64,000 nt of DNA from Pseudovibrio axinellae (GCF_900110875.1 NZ_FOFM01000007.1:248001-312000), one strand, 5' to 3'; positions 8,330 through 18,048 are shown, counted from the stretch's first letter. The notes: a model not told the origin generated them from the sequence alone. A program made the numbers and translations.

Positions 8330-8827
8330 ATGGAACTTCTCCAATACGCACTCGAACTCGCAAAGGATTTTGAGAGCTCACGATTTCCTGAGGTCTTTCA
8401 GTATGCGTGGTGGGTCTATCCGGCGTTCAATACCGGGCACATTTTAGGCCTTGCAATGCTCTTCGGTTCCATTGTGTCACTGGACCTGCGCATGATAGGC
8501 ATGTGGAGATCCATCCCACTTTACGACATGGCGCGCCCACTTACCCGCATTGCTCTGTTTGGGGCCCTGATCGCGATCACCACCGGCGTTTTCCTGCTCT
8601 CGGTAAAAGCACGCATTTACGTCAGCTCACCGATTTTTTGGGCAAAGTCCGGCTTTCTCATGATTGCGTTGCTTAATGCGCTACTCCTGCGCTTCAACAA
8701 GCCGTGGCGCTATCTGTCACAGGTGGATTCCAGAGGCACAATTCCACGGTTTAAATCTGCAGGACTTGTCTCGCTGATGAGTTGGACAGGAATGCTGATT
8801 TGCGGAAGGTTCTTCGGCTACATCTAG
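8330..8827 (+). CDS. Integral membrane protein, DUF2214/DUF6644-like
   Basis: A 165-residue protein with four hydrophobic helices. The first carries NTGHILGLAMLFGSI, where the histidine is typical of small proteobacterial membrane proteins of this kind and could bind haem. Helices two to four follow near residues 75-95, 105-120 and 143-160. Function unknown. It follows the L,D-transpeptidase on the same strand after 117 bases with no terminator seen, so co-transcription is possible. Confidence 0.65.
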   Translation: MELLQYALELAKDFESSRFPEVFQYAWWVYPAFNTGHILGLAMLFGSIVSLDLRMIGMWRSIPLYDMARPLTRIALFGALIAITTGVFLLSVKARIYVSSPIFWAKSGFLMIALLNALLLRFNKPWRYLSQVDSRGTIPRFKSAGLVSLMSWTGMLICGRFFGYI

Positions 8828-8874
8828 CGGGGCTGCACTGCACCCCCGCAGCAGTCAGGCAGGTGGTCACAACG

Positions 8875-9384
8875 CTATTCTGCATTATCACACTTGGTCG
8901 GCAAAGCCTTATTTAAGGGCTTATCCGTCGCTTTCAACTCGCCTTTCTGAATACCGATAGGAGAATATGGAGGCTCCGTGATCACTCCAGGGTCCGTTGA
9001 ATGCAGCACATAACATCCGGCATATACCTGTGAACTACCATCATTGAGGTGCGTTTCGATCGCAACTGGCAGAGACCAGTAAATCTGGCTCATACCCGCA
9101 TCAGCGCTCGCGGTGCCATAACGAAGCTGAACTGATGCTGTGTCGCTATAGCCACTCTTCCATTTCTCATAGTCCTTGGGAGGAGAAACGAAGTAGCTAT
9201 AGGCACGCGGATAATCCTTGCTATTAATCGCATTATAATAGCTTTCAACAACCGCTTGGGGTGAGCTGCGGTTATCAATATAGGGCCCCGCCCCAAGGCT
9301 GAATGCCTGTGCCCCCGAAAGGACCGAAATCAGTCCTGCTGCAAAAACTCCGCCAAATCCCAAAAGCTTTTTGGAAGTGATCAT
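8875..9384 (-). CDS. Secreted hypothetical protein with signal peptide
   Basis: A 169-residue protein with a clear signal peptide (MITSKKLLGFGGVFAAGLI...GAQA, cut near residue 27). The middle segment SPQAVVESYYNAINSKDYPRAYSYF is typical of NTF2-like/SnoaL-type exported domains. Two cysteines near the end (AGCYVL and TKCD) could form a disulphide. No enzymatic motif is visible. Probably periplasmic; function unknown. Confidence 0.65.
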   Translation of the reverse strand: MITSKKLLGFGGVFAAGLISVLSGAQAFSLGAGPYIDNRSSPQAVVESYYNAINSKDYPRAYSYFVSPPKDYEKWKSGYSDTASVQLRYGTASADAGMSQIYWSLPVAIETHLNDGSSQVYAGCYVLHSTDPGVITEPPYSPIGIQKGELKATDKPLNKALPTKCDNAE

Positions 9385-9456
9385 GGCTGCCTCTCACTCT
9401 CTTTTGTCAGACACAACCAAGTTCAACAGAGGCAAGCTAAGACAAACTTAAAACAC

Positions 9457-9873
9457 TCAATGCGCTCTTACATAAACCGCTTCGTTGGTAAACGAACCTG
9501 CATCCAGCAAATGCACGGTTTGGTAGACGGTCAGTTCAGATCCGTTTTCATTCAGCTCACGCTTGGCAACCATAATGGTAAGACCTCCGCGCTTTGCTTC
9601 AGACGTCAGAATCTGCCCAGCTTCCAGGCTCAGGGACAATGTATCGGCAAACGGGTTCTGAGGCATCGGGCGATCTTCGCCGTCAGGAATACCGGAGAAG
9701 TTAGCTGCCACTGTCTCCCCATCACCCTCAACGGTTTTCATGAAGAAACCAATCTCGCCGCCCTTCTCAATAATTTTCAGGCTGCCACCCAGTGGCACTG
9801 AGCCCTGCTCATATCTTGAAAGGTCTGGATCCAGAATCCAGGTTCCGAGGAAAGGCGTCAAACGTTCATCCAT
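9457..9873 (-). CDS. Small conserved-type hypothetical protein, beta-rich
   Basis: A 138-residue protein starting MDERLTPFLGTWILDPDLS. The opening and the many short beta strands recall lipocalin-like or DUF1579-like proteins that begin with a LxGTW motif. The ATG at 9873 has GGAAGA at proper distance; a longer frame to 9900 lacks one. No signal peptide, so probably cytoplasmic. It lies on the same strand as the secreted gene at 8875-9384, 72 bases away. Confidence 0.55.
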   Translation of the reverse strand: MDERLTPFLGTWILDPDLSRYEQGSVPLGGSLKIIEKGGEIGFFMKTVEGDGETVAANFSGIPDGEDRPMPQNPFADTLSLSLEAGQILTSEAKRGGLTIMVAKRELNENGSELTVYQTVHLLDAGSFTNEAVYVRAH

Positions 9874-10089
9874 GCTATTTCTTCCAGCATTGTTTCTCAA
9901 ACTTGTCTTGGCTCACGCTTATGCCGCACTGAAGTTTTCAACGCAACCACATCGCACACCTAACACCCGTGATTAACATCAGCTCTCCGAACTTGCCAAA
10001 AACCAATCCTAAAGCGCCGTGATGATCTAACAGAACATTCGTGTTTATGGCGGACACTTGCTGACAGAAACACCCGCAACGGAGGCCAA

Positions 10090-11214
10090 ATGTTCACGCG
10101 TATCACAGCCAACGCTCTTGCCGTTTTCAAGCTCGCTCTGGCAGCACTTGCATTTATTATAGTGCCAGTCGCCGCAAACGCCTGCACAAGCTTTACCCTA
10201 ACGGCAACCGACGGCAGCAGAATGTATGGTCGCACCATGGAGTTCGCTCAACTGCTTCCCACAAAGGTCGGCTTGATCCCGCGAGGCTATGAATTTGCCT
10301 CACAGATCAACGAGCAGCCCGGGCATAGCTGGAAAGGTAAATACGCGGTGATTGGTGCCAGTATTTTCGATAGCTTTGCACTTGTGGACGGCATAAACGA
10401 GCATGGCCTGTCTGGCGGCGCGCTCTATTTCCCAGGTTATGCAGGCTACAAAAACCCGGCCGATGATCCCAAAACGCGCGCCAATGAGGTCTCCCCAGTC
10501 GACTTCCTGACTTGGGTGCTCTCCAATTTCAAAACCGTGGATGATGTCAAGGCTGGTCTGGATCAGGTTTCACTTGTCGCCAGCTTTTACAAGCCGATGA
10601 ATGAGATCCCTCCGCTGCATTACACACTACATGACACAGAGGGGCACTCCATTGTCATTGAACCGATGAATGGGGAGATAAAGGTCTACGACAACCCCTA
10701 CAGTGTGCTTACCAATTCGCCTGATTTTGAATGGCACACGCAGAACATCCGTAACTACCTTTTTCTGTCTCCCTTCAACGTCGACTCCAAAGACATCATG
10801 GGCGAGCAACTCGCCCCGTTTGGACAGGGTTCCGGCTTGCTTGGTATTCCTGGAGACCCAACCCCACCGTCTCGCTTTATTCGCGCACTTGGGTTCATTA
10901 CGACAGTCGATGCCTCCGACCTCAATAAAGCACCGCTCACCACCATGGAGCACGTCCTCAATAACTTTGACATTCCCATAGGCTTTGTTCGCTCTCCCAC
11001 CTCATCAGAATCCGAGGGAAAGACGGATGACGACTATACCCAGTGGACTGCGATCTCAGACATGAAGGCAAAGAAGTTCTACATCAAGACCTATGAGAAC
11101 CAGACTTTGCGAACGGTCGACTTTGAAGACTTTGATGTAAGCGGCAGTGAAATGAAACTAATCGAACTTCCTGCCCACCAACCACCACTACCCCTTATAC
11201 CAAAGGCCCCTTGA
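10090..11214 (+). CDS. Choloylglycine hydrolase / penicillin V acylase family, exported
   Basis: A 374-residue Ntn-hydrolase precursor. The signal peptide ends VAANA and the next residue is the catalytic Cys32 in CTSFTLTATDGS, followed by MYGRTMEF with the conserved arginine. Later motifs LTNSPDFEWHTQNIRNY and a YTQWTAISDM segment match the family. Members cleave linear amides: bile salts, penicillin V, or N-acyl homoserine lactones in Gram-negative relatives. In a marine bacterium an acyl-homoserine lactone or other N-acyl amide is a reasonable substrate, but this is inference. It has its own terminator. Confidence 0.85.
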   Translation: MFTRITANALAVFKLALAALAFIIVPVAANACTSFTLTATDGSRMYGRTMEFAQLLPTKVGLIPRGYEFASQINEQPGHSWKGKYAVIGASIFDSFALVDGINEHGLSGGALYFPGYAGYKNPADDPKTRANEVSPVDFLTWVLSNFKTVDDVKAGLDQVSLVASFYKPMNEIPPLHYTLHDTEGHSIVIEPMNGEIKVYDNPYSVLTNSPDFEWHTQNIRNYLFLSPFNVDSKDIMGEQLAPFGQGSGLLGIPGDPTPPSRFIRALGFITTVDASDLNKAPLTTMEHVLNNFDIPIGFVRSPTSSESEGKTDDDYTQWTAISDMKAKKFYIKTYENQTLRTVDFEDFDVSGSEMKLIELPAHQPPLPLIPKAP

Positions 11215-11236
11215 AGGCCGTAAAGCTAAGCCTTGC

Positions 11237-11258
11237 AGGAGCTGCTTGGGCAGCTCCT
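11237..11258 (+). terminator. Terminator after the acylase gene
   Basis: AGGAGCTGC and GCAGCTCCT form a perfect 9-bp stem with a TTGG loop, followed by a weak T-containing tail (CGCTTATTT). It lies 23 bases after the acylase stop codon. Confidence 0.65.
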
Positions 11259-11404
11259 CGCTTATTTGTCATGTTCAAAAACAACGGGATTTGTCTGGGG
11301 AACAGTTGCTAATCAACCTATGGCGTTTGAGGGGCGACATAAGCGGCGGAGCGGATCAAAGGGCCTTTGGGGCGAAACAATATATATAAAAACCTTATGT
11401 TTAT

Positions 11405-11599
11405 TTATCGGATGGATGGTCCTGTGTGAGTTCCAAATCCGATATCCCTTTCTAAATATGGCGACAGTTGACCGTTGCAAATGATCTTCTCTTTGCGGGA
11501 GAAAGAAGACTTGAATAATCCAGCTACCGATCTGAATAAGCTTGTTTTATTATGGGACTTAACACTTGATATCTGAACTTCATCTACACAATTTGCCAT
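11405..11599 (-). CDS. DUF1127 (YjiS-like) small protein
   Basis: A 64-residue protein. Its C-terminal part QLSPYLERDIGFGTHTG matches the LxDxLxRDIG signature of DUF1127 mini-proteins, although the preceding basic helix is less arginine-rich than usual. GAGGA sits 6-7 bases before the ATG at 11599. In alphaproteobacteria DUF1127 proteins modulate RNA turnover and carbon or phosphate metabolism. It is divergent from the LysR gene at 11696, with a shared 96-base promoter region, so it is a candidate target of that regulator. Confidence 0.65.
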   Translation of the reverse strand: MANCVDEVQISSVKSHNKTSLFRSVAGLFKSSFSRKEKIICNGQLSPYLERDIGFGTHTGPSIR

Positions 11600-11695
11600 G
11601 GTTTTTCCTCGGTTTGTTGGGATAACTAATGGCGGAAATTGAATTTTCAGTCCAATCGAATATAAGGATCAATACATAAGGAGTATTTATCTAGG

Positions 11696-12592
11696 ATGGC
11701 AAACAGCTTACCTCCCCTCAACGCGCTTCGTGCATTTGAAGCTGCCGCCAGACACTCCAACTTCACCCGCGCAGCGCAAGAGCTGGGAATGACACAGGCC
11801 GCCGTGAGCTACCAGATTAAGGTACTGGAGGACCGTACGGGCAAACCTTTATTCAACCGTGTGGGACGGCAGGTTATTCTGACAGAAGCAGGTGCGCAGT
11901 TTGCCGCCGTTGCCAGTGAGGCATTTCAATCGATCCGCACTGGGTTTTCTGCGTTGCAGGAGACGGGGGACTTCACGCTAAAATTAACCGTGCTGCCCAC
12001 GTTTGCAATGAACTGGCTGTCTTTGCGTATCGGCGCCTTCCAGATGGAAAACTCCAAGATTGCAGTGCAACTGGATACCAGCGGTAATGTCGTTGATTTC
12101 GCCTCTTCAGATTTTGATATTGGAATCCGGCATGCATGGGGAAAGTGGCCGGGCCTCTGCACAGAAAAACTCGCGGAGATTACATATACGCCCATGCTCA
12201 GCCCGAAACTGCTAGAGAGCATCGGCGAAATTAAGAGCCCCGATGATCTGCTTAGGTTTCCTCTTATTGACGCAAGTGATCCATGGTGGATTGATTGGTT
12301 TGAGGCTGCTGGTATCAAAAATCCCGATTTTTCAAACCAGCACCATTCGCGAATGGGCACGCAAGCCGTTGATGGCAATATCGCGATAGCCGGCCACGGT
12401 ATAGCAATATTGTCGCCGATCTTTTACGCTTCCGCGCTCCGGGACGGGCTATTGGTTCAGCCATTCGAGTTAGAGTGCGTGGCAGCAAAACCAATCTGGT
12501 TGGTCTATCGCGAAACACAGCGAAACCATAAAAAAATAAAGCTCTTCCGCGATTGGATTTTCAACGAGATGGAAAAACACAAGGACCACTGA
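11696..12592 (+). CDS. LysR-type regulator, GcvA-like
   Basis: A 298-residue protein with the GcvA-type opening LPPLNALRAFEAAARHSNFTRAA and a winged HTH in residues 1-60. A periplasmic-binding-type effector domain follows, with IGIRHAWGKWPG near residue 142 and AGHGIAILSP near 232. AAGGAG lies 11-16 bases before the ATG. Such regulators in Rhizobiales control glycine cleavage or beta-lactamase genes. Here the divergent DUF1127 gene and its own promoter are the nearest targets. Confidence 0.85.
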   Translation: MANSLPPLNALRAFEAAARHSNFTRAAQELGMTQAAVSYQIKVLEDRTGKPLFNRVGRQVILTEAGAQFAAVASEAFQSIRTGFSALQETGDFTLKLTVLPTFAMNWLSLRIGAFQMENSKIAVQLDTSGNVVDFASSDFDIGIRHAWGKWPGLCTEKLAEITYTPMLSPKLLESIGEIKSPDDLLRFPLIDASDPWWIDWFEAAGIKNPDFSNQHHSRMGTQAVDGNIAIAGHGIAILSPIFYASALRDGLLVQPFELECVAAKPIWLVYRETQRNHKKIKLFRDWIFNEMEKHKDH

Positions 12593-12638
12593 TCAATCAG
12601 AGGCCCTTCGTCAGTTCTTTTAGTTAGCATCCGCCCAA

Positions 12639-13760
12639 TCAGGCAGACACACCCGCCAAAGCATTGAGTTCAGCAACAATTGCATCGCCCATTTGCGCGG
12701 TTGTGATCGTGGCTTCACCTTGCTGAGCAATATCCTTGGTCCGCAACCCTTTATCCAATGCGTTGGAGATTGCCTTCTCAAGCATATCTGCCTCTGCAAT
12801 CTTCTGGAAGGAGTAGCGCAGGGCCATTGCAAAGCTGGCAATCATTGCAATCGGGTTGGCTGCACCTGCGCCTGCAATATCTGGAGCCGAACCGTGCACA
12901 GGCTCATACAGCGCTTTGCGCTTGCCAGTTGTTTCATCCGTCGCGCCCAAAGAGGCGGAAGGCAGCATACCCAGCGAGCCGGTCAACATTGCAGCAACAT
13001 CAGAAAGCATATCGCCAAACAGGTTGTCAGTTACAATAACATCGAACTGTTTCGGCCAGCGAACCAACTGCATGCCACCAGCATCTGCCAGCATATGTTC
13101 CAGTTCAACATCCGCATAGTCAGCTTTGTGTGTTGATGTAACAACCTCATTCCAAAGCACGCCGGACTTCATCACATTGCGTTTTTCCATGGAACAAACT
13201 TTGTTACCACGGGTCCGTGCAAGGTCAAATGCAACACCAGCAATGCGCTCAATCTCGTAGCTGTCATAAACCTGCGTATCAATTCCGCGCTTCTGGCCAT
13301 TGCCCAGCTCGATGATTTCTTTCGGTTCACCGAAATAAACACCACCTGTCAGCTCGCGAACGATCAGAATGTCCAGGCCTTCAATGATGTCTTTCTTCAG
13401 CGAAGATGCATCAGCCAAAGCCGGGTAACAAATCGCCGGGCGCAGGTTTGCAAACAGTCCAAGGTCCTTACGCAGACGCAATAACCCTGCCTCTGGACGA
13501 ACATCATAAGGCACATCATCCCACTTCGGTCCACCAACAGCACCGAAGATGACAGCATCAGCTGCCTGTGCTTTCACCATATCTTCTTCAGAAATAGCGC
13601 AACCATGAACGTCGTAAGCACTGCCCCCAACAAGGCCTTCTTCATATTCAAAGGTGTCTTCGCCATTCTCACTGAGCCAGCTGATAACCTTTTTTACTTC
13701 TTCCATAATTTCCGGACCAATTCCGTCACCAGGAAAAAGCAAGAGCTTGTTGGATGCCAT
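12639..13760 (-). CDS. leuB: 3-isopropylmalate dehydrogenase
   Basis: A 373-residue leucine-biosynthesis enzyme that oxidises and decarboxylates 3-isopropylmalate. It shows the N-terminal [14 protein letters not shown], the substrate loop [16 protein letters not shown] near residue 94, the [13 protein letters not shown] motif near 134, and the metal site [14 protein letters not shown] near 245. Length is normal for alphaproteobacteria (about 370). It converges with the LysR gene across 46 bases. Confidence 0.95.
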   Translation of the reverse strand: MASNKLLLFPGDGIGPEIMEEVKKVISWLSENGEDTFEYEEGLVGGSAYDVHGCAISEEDMVKAQAADAVIFGAVGGPKWDDVPYDVRPEAGLLRLRKDLGLFANLRPAICYPALADASSLKKDIIEGLDILIVRELTGGVYFGEPKEIIELGNGQKRGIDTQVYDSYEIERIAGVAFDLARTRGNKVCSMEKRNVMKSGVLWNEVVTSTHKADYADVELEHMLADAGGMQLVRWPKQFDVIVTDNLFGDMLSDVAAMLTGSLGMLPSASLGATDETTGKRKALYEPVHGSAPDIAGAGAANPIAMIASFAMALRYSFQKIAEADMLEKAISNALDKGLRTKDIAQQGEATITTAQMGDAIVAELNALAGVSA

Positions 13761-13948
13761 GGGTCAATGTCCCCGTTTTTGCAAATTAAAGTTGACCATT
13801 TGTGCCGCTTCCCCTTGGGTTTTGCAAGGTTCAATAATTCAACGAAACTGGATGGGTCCTCAACTATTCCTAGATAGACAGTTTTTTCCAACCCCACCAT
13901 AATGGTCGTTCTACACCCAATGCGCACAGGTCTAAGGCACTGCAAAAT

Positions 13949-14872
13949 ATGCATAAGTTGTTAGTCATAGGTGGGTCAGGATTTGTGAGAGCCTCTCTCG
14001 TTCCCGCATTACTTTCGAAGGACTATAATGTAACCTTGCTCAATAGAGGTTCACAGCCTGTGCCGGGAACAAACCAGCTGATCGCAGACAGGAATGACCC
14101 CTTCGCCATGCAGCAAACAGCTGGCCGCTACGAAGCCGTAATCGATACAAGCGCTTACACCCGCGCACAGGCAGAACTTGCATTCAATATTTTTGGCATT
14201 CACGCAAAAAAATGGATCCACCTTTCCAGTGCTGCCGTGTACAAAGAAACCAAGAACCATCTGCCTGGCGAGAAAGACCCGATTGGCGGTGCAAGTGTTT
14301 GGGGTGATTATGGCAGAGGCAAATCTGCAGCCGACGAATTTCTGCTCAGTCAGGAACATACTCCTGCGATCGCACTCCGCCCCCCCTATCTCTATGGGCC
14401 GCACAATAATATTGACTGCGAGCAATTCGTTTGGGCGCGTGCTCTAACGGAGCGCCCGATCATTCTTCCTGCAGATGGAAGGACCAAGCTTCAGTTCCTG
14501 CATGAAGAAGACCTTGCCAGTTTTATCCTATACCTGCTGGCAATGCATGCGATGCCCACTTGCGCTGTAAACTTGGCAGATCCGCACATTCTCACGATTG
14601 AGCAATGGGTAAAGATGCTTTGCAAGATTGCCGGAATCAAGCCAGATATCCTTTACGGAGAAGACGTGGCACCGGGCATCCCACCTAGGGGCTATTTCCC
14701 GTTCCGCGACTTTGACTGTGCTTTGGATGTAACCAACTATCTGGAAAATTTTGACTGGCAACCGCACTACACACTACGCGACGGCTTCACCCAAACCTTC
14801 AACAGCTACAGCCAAGAAGAGCTTGCAAGAAGCTCTCCCCCAACATTTGCGGAAAAAGAGATCGAATATTGA
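13949..14872 (+). CDS. NAD-dependent epimerase/dehydratase (extended SDR)
   Basis: A 307-residue protein. The nucleotide-binding turn is VIGGSGFVRASL, where the last glycine of the usual GxxGxxG is arginine. It has the segment KWIHLSSAAVYKET near residue 88 (SxxxVY) and GDYGRGKSAADEFLL, in which YxxxK supplies the catalytic tyrosine and lysine. LRPPYLYGPHNN follows. The substrate is likely a nucleotide sugar or isoflavone-reductase-type compound. Stand-alone gene. Confidence 0.7.
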   Translation: MHKLLVIGGSGFVRASLVPALLSKDYNVTLLNRGSQPVPGTNQLIADRNDPFAMQQTAGRYEAVIDTSAYTRAQAELAFNIFGIHAKKWIHLSSAAVYKETKNHLPGEKDPIGGASVWGDYGRGKSAADEFLLSQEHTPAIALRPPYLYGPHNNIDCEQFVWARALTERPIILPADGRTKLQFLHEEDLASFILYLLAMHAMPTCAVNLADPHILTIEQWVKMLCKIAGIKPDILYGEDVAPGIPPRGYFPFRDFDCALDVTNYLENFDWQPHYTLRDGFTQTFNSYSQEELARSSPPTFAEKEIEY

Positions 14873-14887
14873 GTGTTTCAAACCGTC

Positions 14888-15283
14888 CTATTGGTATCTG
14901 CCATGGCGCTGCAGCATTTCAATCCGATAGCCATCTGGGTCGGTCACAAAGAAAAACCGTGCAAGCAATTTGCCCTCTACAAAGAACTCTTTGATATCTT
15001 CCGGGGCAAGTCCTTCTTCTTTGAAGCGGGCATATTCACCATCAAGATTGTCGACACAAAATGCAATATGACCATATCCATCGCCAAGCGTGTAAGCTTC
15101 AGTGCGCTCTTTATTGACGGTTAATTCAACTTCAAAATCATTTTCAGCGTTACGCAGATAAACTAGCGTAAAACTGTCAAAATCCAACCGCTTTGCAACA
15201 TCCAATCCAAATGCGACACGGTAGAACGCTAGGGAGCGCTCTTCATCCAGCACGCGGATCATCATGTGAATTGCTTTTGCCAT
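14888..15283 (-). CDS. gloA: Lactoylglutathione lyase-like VOC protein (glyoxalase I)
   Basis: A 131-residue single VOC protein. The four metal ligands of Ni-type GloA are visible in order: His in IHMMIRV, Glu in FEVELTVN, His in YGHIAF and Glu in YRIEML. Glyoxalase I converts the methylglyoxal-glutathione adduct to lactoylglutathione in the cytoplasm. It converges with the SDR gene (15 bases apart). Confidence 0.85.
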   Translation of the reverse strand: MAKAIHMMIRVLDEERSLAFYRVAFGLDVAKRLDFDSFTLVYLRNAENDFEVELTVNKERTEAYTLGDGYGHIAFCVDNLDGEYARFKEEGLAPEDIKEFFVEGKLLARFFFVTDPDGYRIEMLQRHGRYQ

Positions 15284-15565
15284 GGGGCGGACCTTTCTAA
15301 CTTAAATCATTGAACAACAAGTAGGTCTTCAACACGGGCAACGTCAAGCTCAACAACCACACTTTGCAATTCTTGCTCAATGCGTGCTCTCCCCCTTGCC
15401 ACTTCAAAAAGCACGATCTATGGTCCGTTTGGGTCAGGGCACCCGCCGCTCGCAAGCATTCGCTTTGGTGAAGCTCCATCCTTCAACATCAAACCGCACA
15501 ATTTTGCGGTCACTGGCAACGCGAGCTCCAGAAACTCTCCGCATCAGAAACAGAAAGTCGTTTTG

Positions 15566-16942
15566 ATGTCTGAAATACCTCAATCTAAGCCAGACAATAT
15601 TTTCTTGTCCGGCTCCATACCTTTTTTGTTCGTAAAAACCGCGATCCCGATCACAATTGTGATGTTGGTCAACGGTCTTCACACGGTTGTCGACGCCTAT
15701 TTTCTAGGTAAGTATGTCGGCACACAGGCACTGACAGGTGTCACACTCATGTTCCCCTTGTTCATGGTGCTTGTGGCCCTGTTTACGTTGGTGTCCAACG
15801 GCTTCGCCAGCATCTATGCAAGAGCTTTGGGCGCGAACAACCAACGTACTGCCAAGAAAATGATCGACAGTTCAATCTTTCTTGCATTGATTGTCTGCGC
15901 GGTGCTGATCCTGTTTTTCGTAACACTCGGGTTTCAACTGGCACTCTTTTTAACCAACGGCACACCAGAACTCGCCGAGATTGGCTACCAATATATGGCG
16001 ATCCTCATCATCGGGTCTCCTCTGGGCTTTATCCTGTCCATCAACATCGACAGGCTGCGGTGTGAAGGGTTGCTCCCCCTCATGACAGCAGTCACCCTTA
16101 GCGGTGCGTCTTTAAACATCTTCTTTGACTGGCTGTTTGTGGCACAGTTCGGCTGGGGTGTACCTGGGTCAGCCTATGGCACGCTCACAGCTCAACTGCT
16201 CTCACTCACGGCGCTCGTTGCCTACTACACACTCAAACACCGGCATTTTTCCTTTTTTAAATGGAGGCCCGTCCGCTTTCAGTGGAACTCACTGCTCGCG
16301 CTCGGTATTCCTTCCAGTCTTGGATATATCGGTGTTTCACTCATGGCAGCCACAGTCCTGTATGCCATTCAGCTGTGGGCAGGCACTAATTACGAAGCAA
16401 CAGCGGGCGCTTATGGCATTGTTACAAGAGTGACAACCTTAACATTCCTGCCGTTGCTTGGCCTCAGCATGGCCTTTCAATCCATCGTAGGTAATAACTA
16501 TGGAGCGCAAAACCATGAGAGAACAGCCAGTTCCATAAAAACGGCAATCCTTATTGCATTGGTATATTGCAGCGTGGTGCAGGCTTTATATTTCATGTTC
16601 AGCGATCAGCTAGGGTTCATTTTCGTTGATGATACTGCGACCATCGCAGAAGTGGCTCGCATCACGCCCATCATCACAATGGTATTCTTCCTGTTTGGCC
16701 CATTAATGATCACTGGTACTTTCTATCAAGCGATTGGAGATGCTCAACGTGCAACTATTCTGTTGCTCTCCAGAACCTACCTCTTTGCCATTCCCCTCAC
16801 ATTCTTATTACCCTTCTTTATGGGTGAGGTTGGAATCTGGTACAGCGGCGTCATCGCAGAATTCCTCCTGCTTGGCCTGACGTTGATTGTGCTTGCGGCA
16901 AAAAGAAAGACAGTTCCAGCAACGCAGATAGAAGCTGCTTAA
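15566..16942 (+). CDS. MATE family multidrug/cation efflux transporter
   Basis: A 458-residue membrane protein with twelve hydrophobic helices and internal two-fold MATE symmetry. Residues such as MLVNGLHTVVDAYFLGKYVG near 32 are typical of the DinF/NorM family. MATE proteins export organic cations using Na+ or H+ gradients. The start is the ATG at 15566; the frame is open back to 15380, but the extra 62 residues are soluble and unlike the family. Confidence 0.85.
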   Translation: MSEIPQSKPDNIFLSGSIPFLFVKTAIPITIVMLVNGLHTVVDAYFLGKYVGTQALTGVTLMFPLFMVLVALFTLVSNGFASIYARALGANNQRTAKKMIDSSIFLALIVCAVLILFFVTLGFQLALFLTNGTPELAEIGYQYMAILIIGSPLGFILSINIDRLRCEGLLPLMTAVTLSGASLNIFFDWLFVAQFGWGVPGSAYGTLTAQLLSLTALVAYYTLKHRHFSFFKWRPVRFQWNSLLALGIPSSLGYIGVSLMAATVLYAIQLWAGTNYEATAGAYGIVTRVTTLTFLPLLGLSMAFQSIVGNNYGAQNHERTASSIKTAILIALVYCSVVQALYFMFSDQLGFIFVDDTATIAEVARITPIITMVFFLFGPLMITGTFYQAIGDAQRATILLLSRTYLFAIPLTFLLPFFMGEVGIWYSGVIAEFLLLGLTLIVLAAKRKTVPATQIEAA

Positions 16943-16993
16943 AAGAAAAGCCCACACAAATGAGCGCAGTTCTCTCAATTAATTGCTCTAACC

Positions 16994-17025
16994 GCCCTCG
17001 CAGTGCTGCTTGCATGTGCGAGGGC
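16994..17025. terminator. Hairpin between the convergent MATE and EamA genes
   Basis: GCCCTCGCA and TGCGAGGGC form a 9-bp stem with a 14-base loop. No T-run follows on either strand, so terminator function is only a guess from its place between two converging genes. Confidence 0.35.
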
Positions 17026-17098
17026 AACATCTGCAAGGCCTTCAGCAAGGCAGACCAAAACCTCAACCTTTGAAGGCTGAGCCTGTATTCATCGCTGA

Positions 17099-17986
17099 CT
17101 AAAGCAAGATAACTGCTGCCCCCGAAAGTGAAAGTAAAGCGCCCGCCCATGCCAAAGGATGAGGCATGTTTCCGGTTCTGAGCCACAGCAACGGAAGAAC
17201 AAAGACCGGCGAGAGGGAGCCAAGCACAGTTGCGACCGCTGCGTCATAATGCGCATACGCATAAAGCAGCAGCGACACAGAAATCCCATAACCAATGAAC
17301 CCAGGAACGATCACCCGCAACAGCAGCAGCCAGTTCATTTCTGCAATCGGACGTACAGCTTTAAGCGGCATTAATCCAGCCAAAGACACCACAAAGGCCG
17401 CCCCCATAATCCGCACAGCAGAGGCAGCCAGCGGCTCAGTTCCTGCACTTAGCACAGGTTTTAAAACAAGGAATCCAACCCCTTGTGATGCGGCTGCAAT
17501 CACCCCAAGCACAACAATCAGCAACAAGTCGCGCCTAGAAACAGACGCCTCGTCTTGACCAGAGCTGCCGAAAAGAATCGCAAGGCAAATCCCGAAAAGC
17601 GCAATCCCGATCCCGCCCAACTCTCCCAGGCTCAAGGTCTCGCCCAGGAACAGAAAAGCCAAAGCAGCAACAATGGGTGTTTTTAGAGAAAGCAACAGCT
17701 CAGTTTTACGCGGCCCAGCGCGGCGCAAACACTCCATCATTGCAAGATTGCCGATAATAACACTCACAATCACACTCAAGGCAAATGCTGGCCACTGGGT
17801 CCAAACCACGCTTTGCCAATAACCAAGCGCAGTGCAAAGGGCGCACAAAATCCCGCCAGATGTCAAAAGCTGAATACGAGTAAACTCAAAAACCCCGACA
17901 GTTCTCACCGGGGTATGAGCCATCATAGACCCACATGCCCACCCGAACGAGGCAACCACAGCAGAAGATACCGCTAAAACAACCAT
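17099..17986 (-). CDS. EamA-family drug/metabolite transporter
   Basis: A 295-residue protein with ten hydrophobic helices in two EamA repeats. The segments LLLSLKTPIVAALAFLFLGE and VLPLLWLRTGN are typical. The likely start is the ATG at 17986, ten bases after GGAG; a TTG at 18001 is less likely. Members export amino acids, sugars or other metabolites. It is divergent from the hxlR gene, and paired operators lie between them, so HxlR control is likely. Confidence 0.8.
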   Translation of the reverse strand: MVVLAVSSAVVASFGWACGSMMAHTPVRTVGVFEFTRIQLLTSGGILCALCTALGYWQSVVWTQWPAFALSVIVSVIIGNLAMMECLRRAGPRKTELLLSLKTPIVAALAFLFLGETLSLGELGGIGIALFGICLAILFGSSGQDEASVSRRDLLLIVVLGVIAAASQGVGFLVLKPVLSAGTEPLAASAVRIMGAAFVVSLAGLMPLKAVRPIAEMNWLLLLRVIVPGFIGYGISVSLLLYAYAHYDAAVATVLGSLSPVFVLPLLWLRTGNMPHPLAWAGALLSLSGAAVILL

Positions 17987-18005
17987 AGCAAAACGCTCCA
18001 AAGTC

Positions 18006-18048
18006 GCTACAATAAATGTAGCAACTCATCTGCTACAATAAACGTAGC
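18006..18048. promoter_or_regulatory. Two tandem HxlR-type operators
   Basis: GCTACAATAAATGTAGC (18006-18022) and GCTACAATAAACGTAGC (18032-18048) are near-identical palindromes, differing by one base and starting 26 bases apart. They fill the space between the divergent EamA and hxlR genes. Confidence 0.75.
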
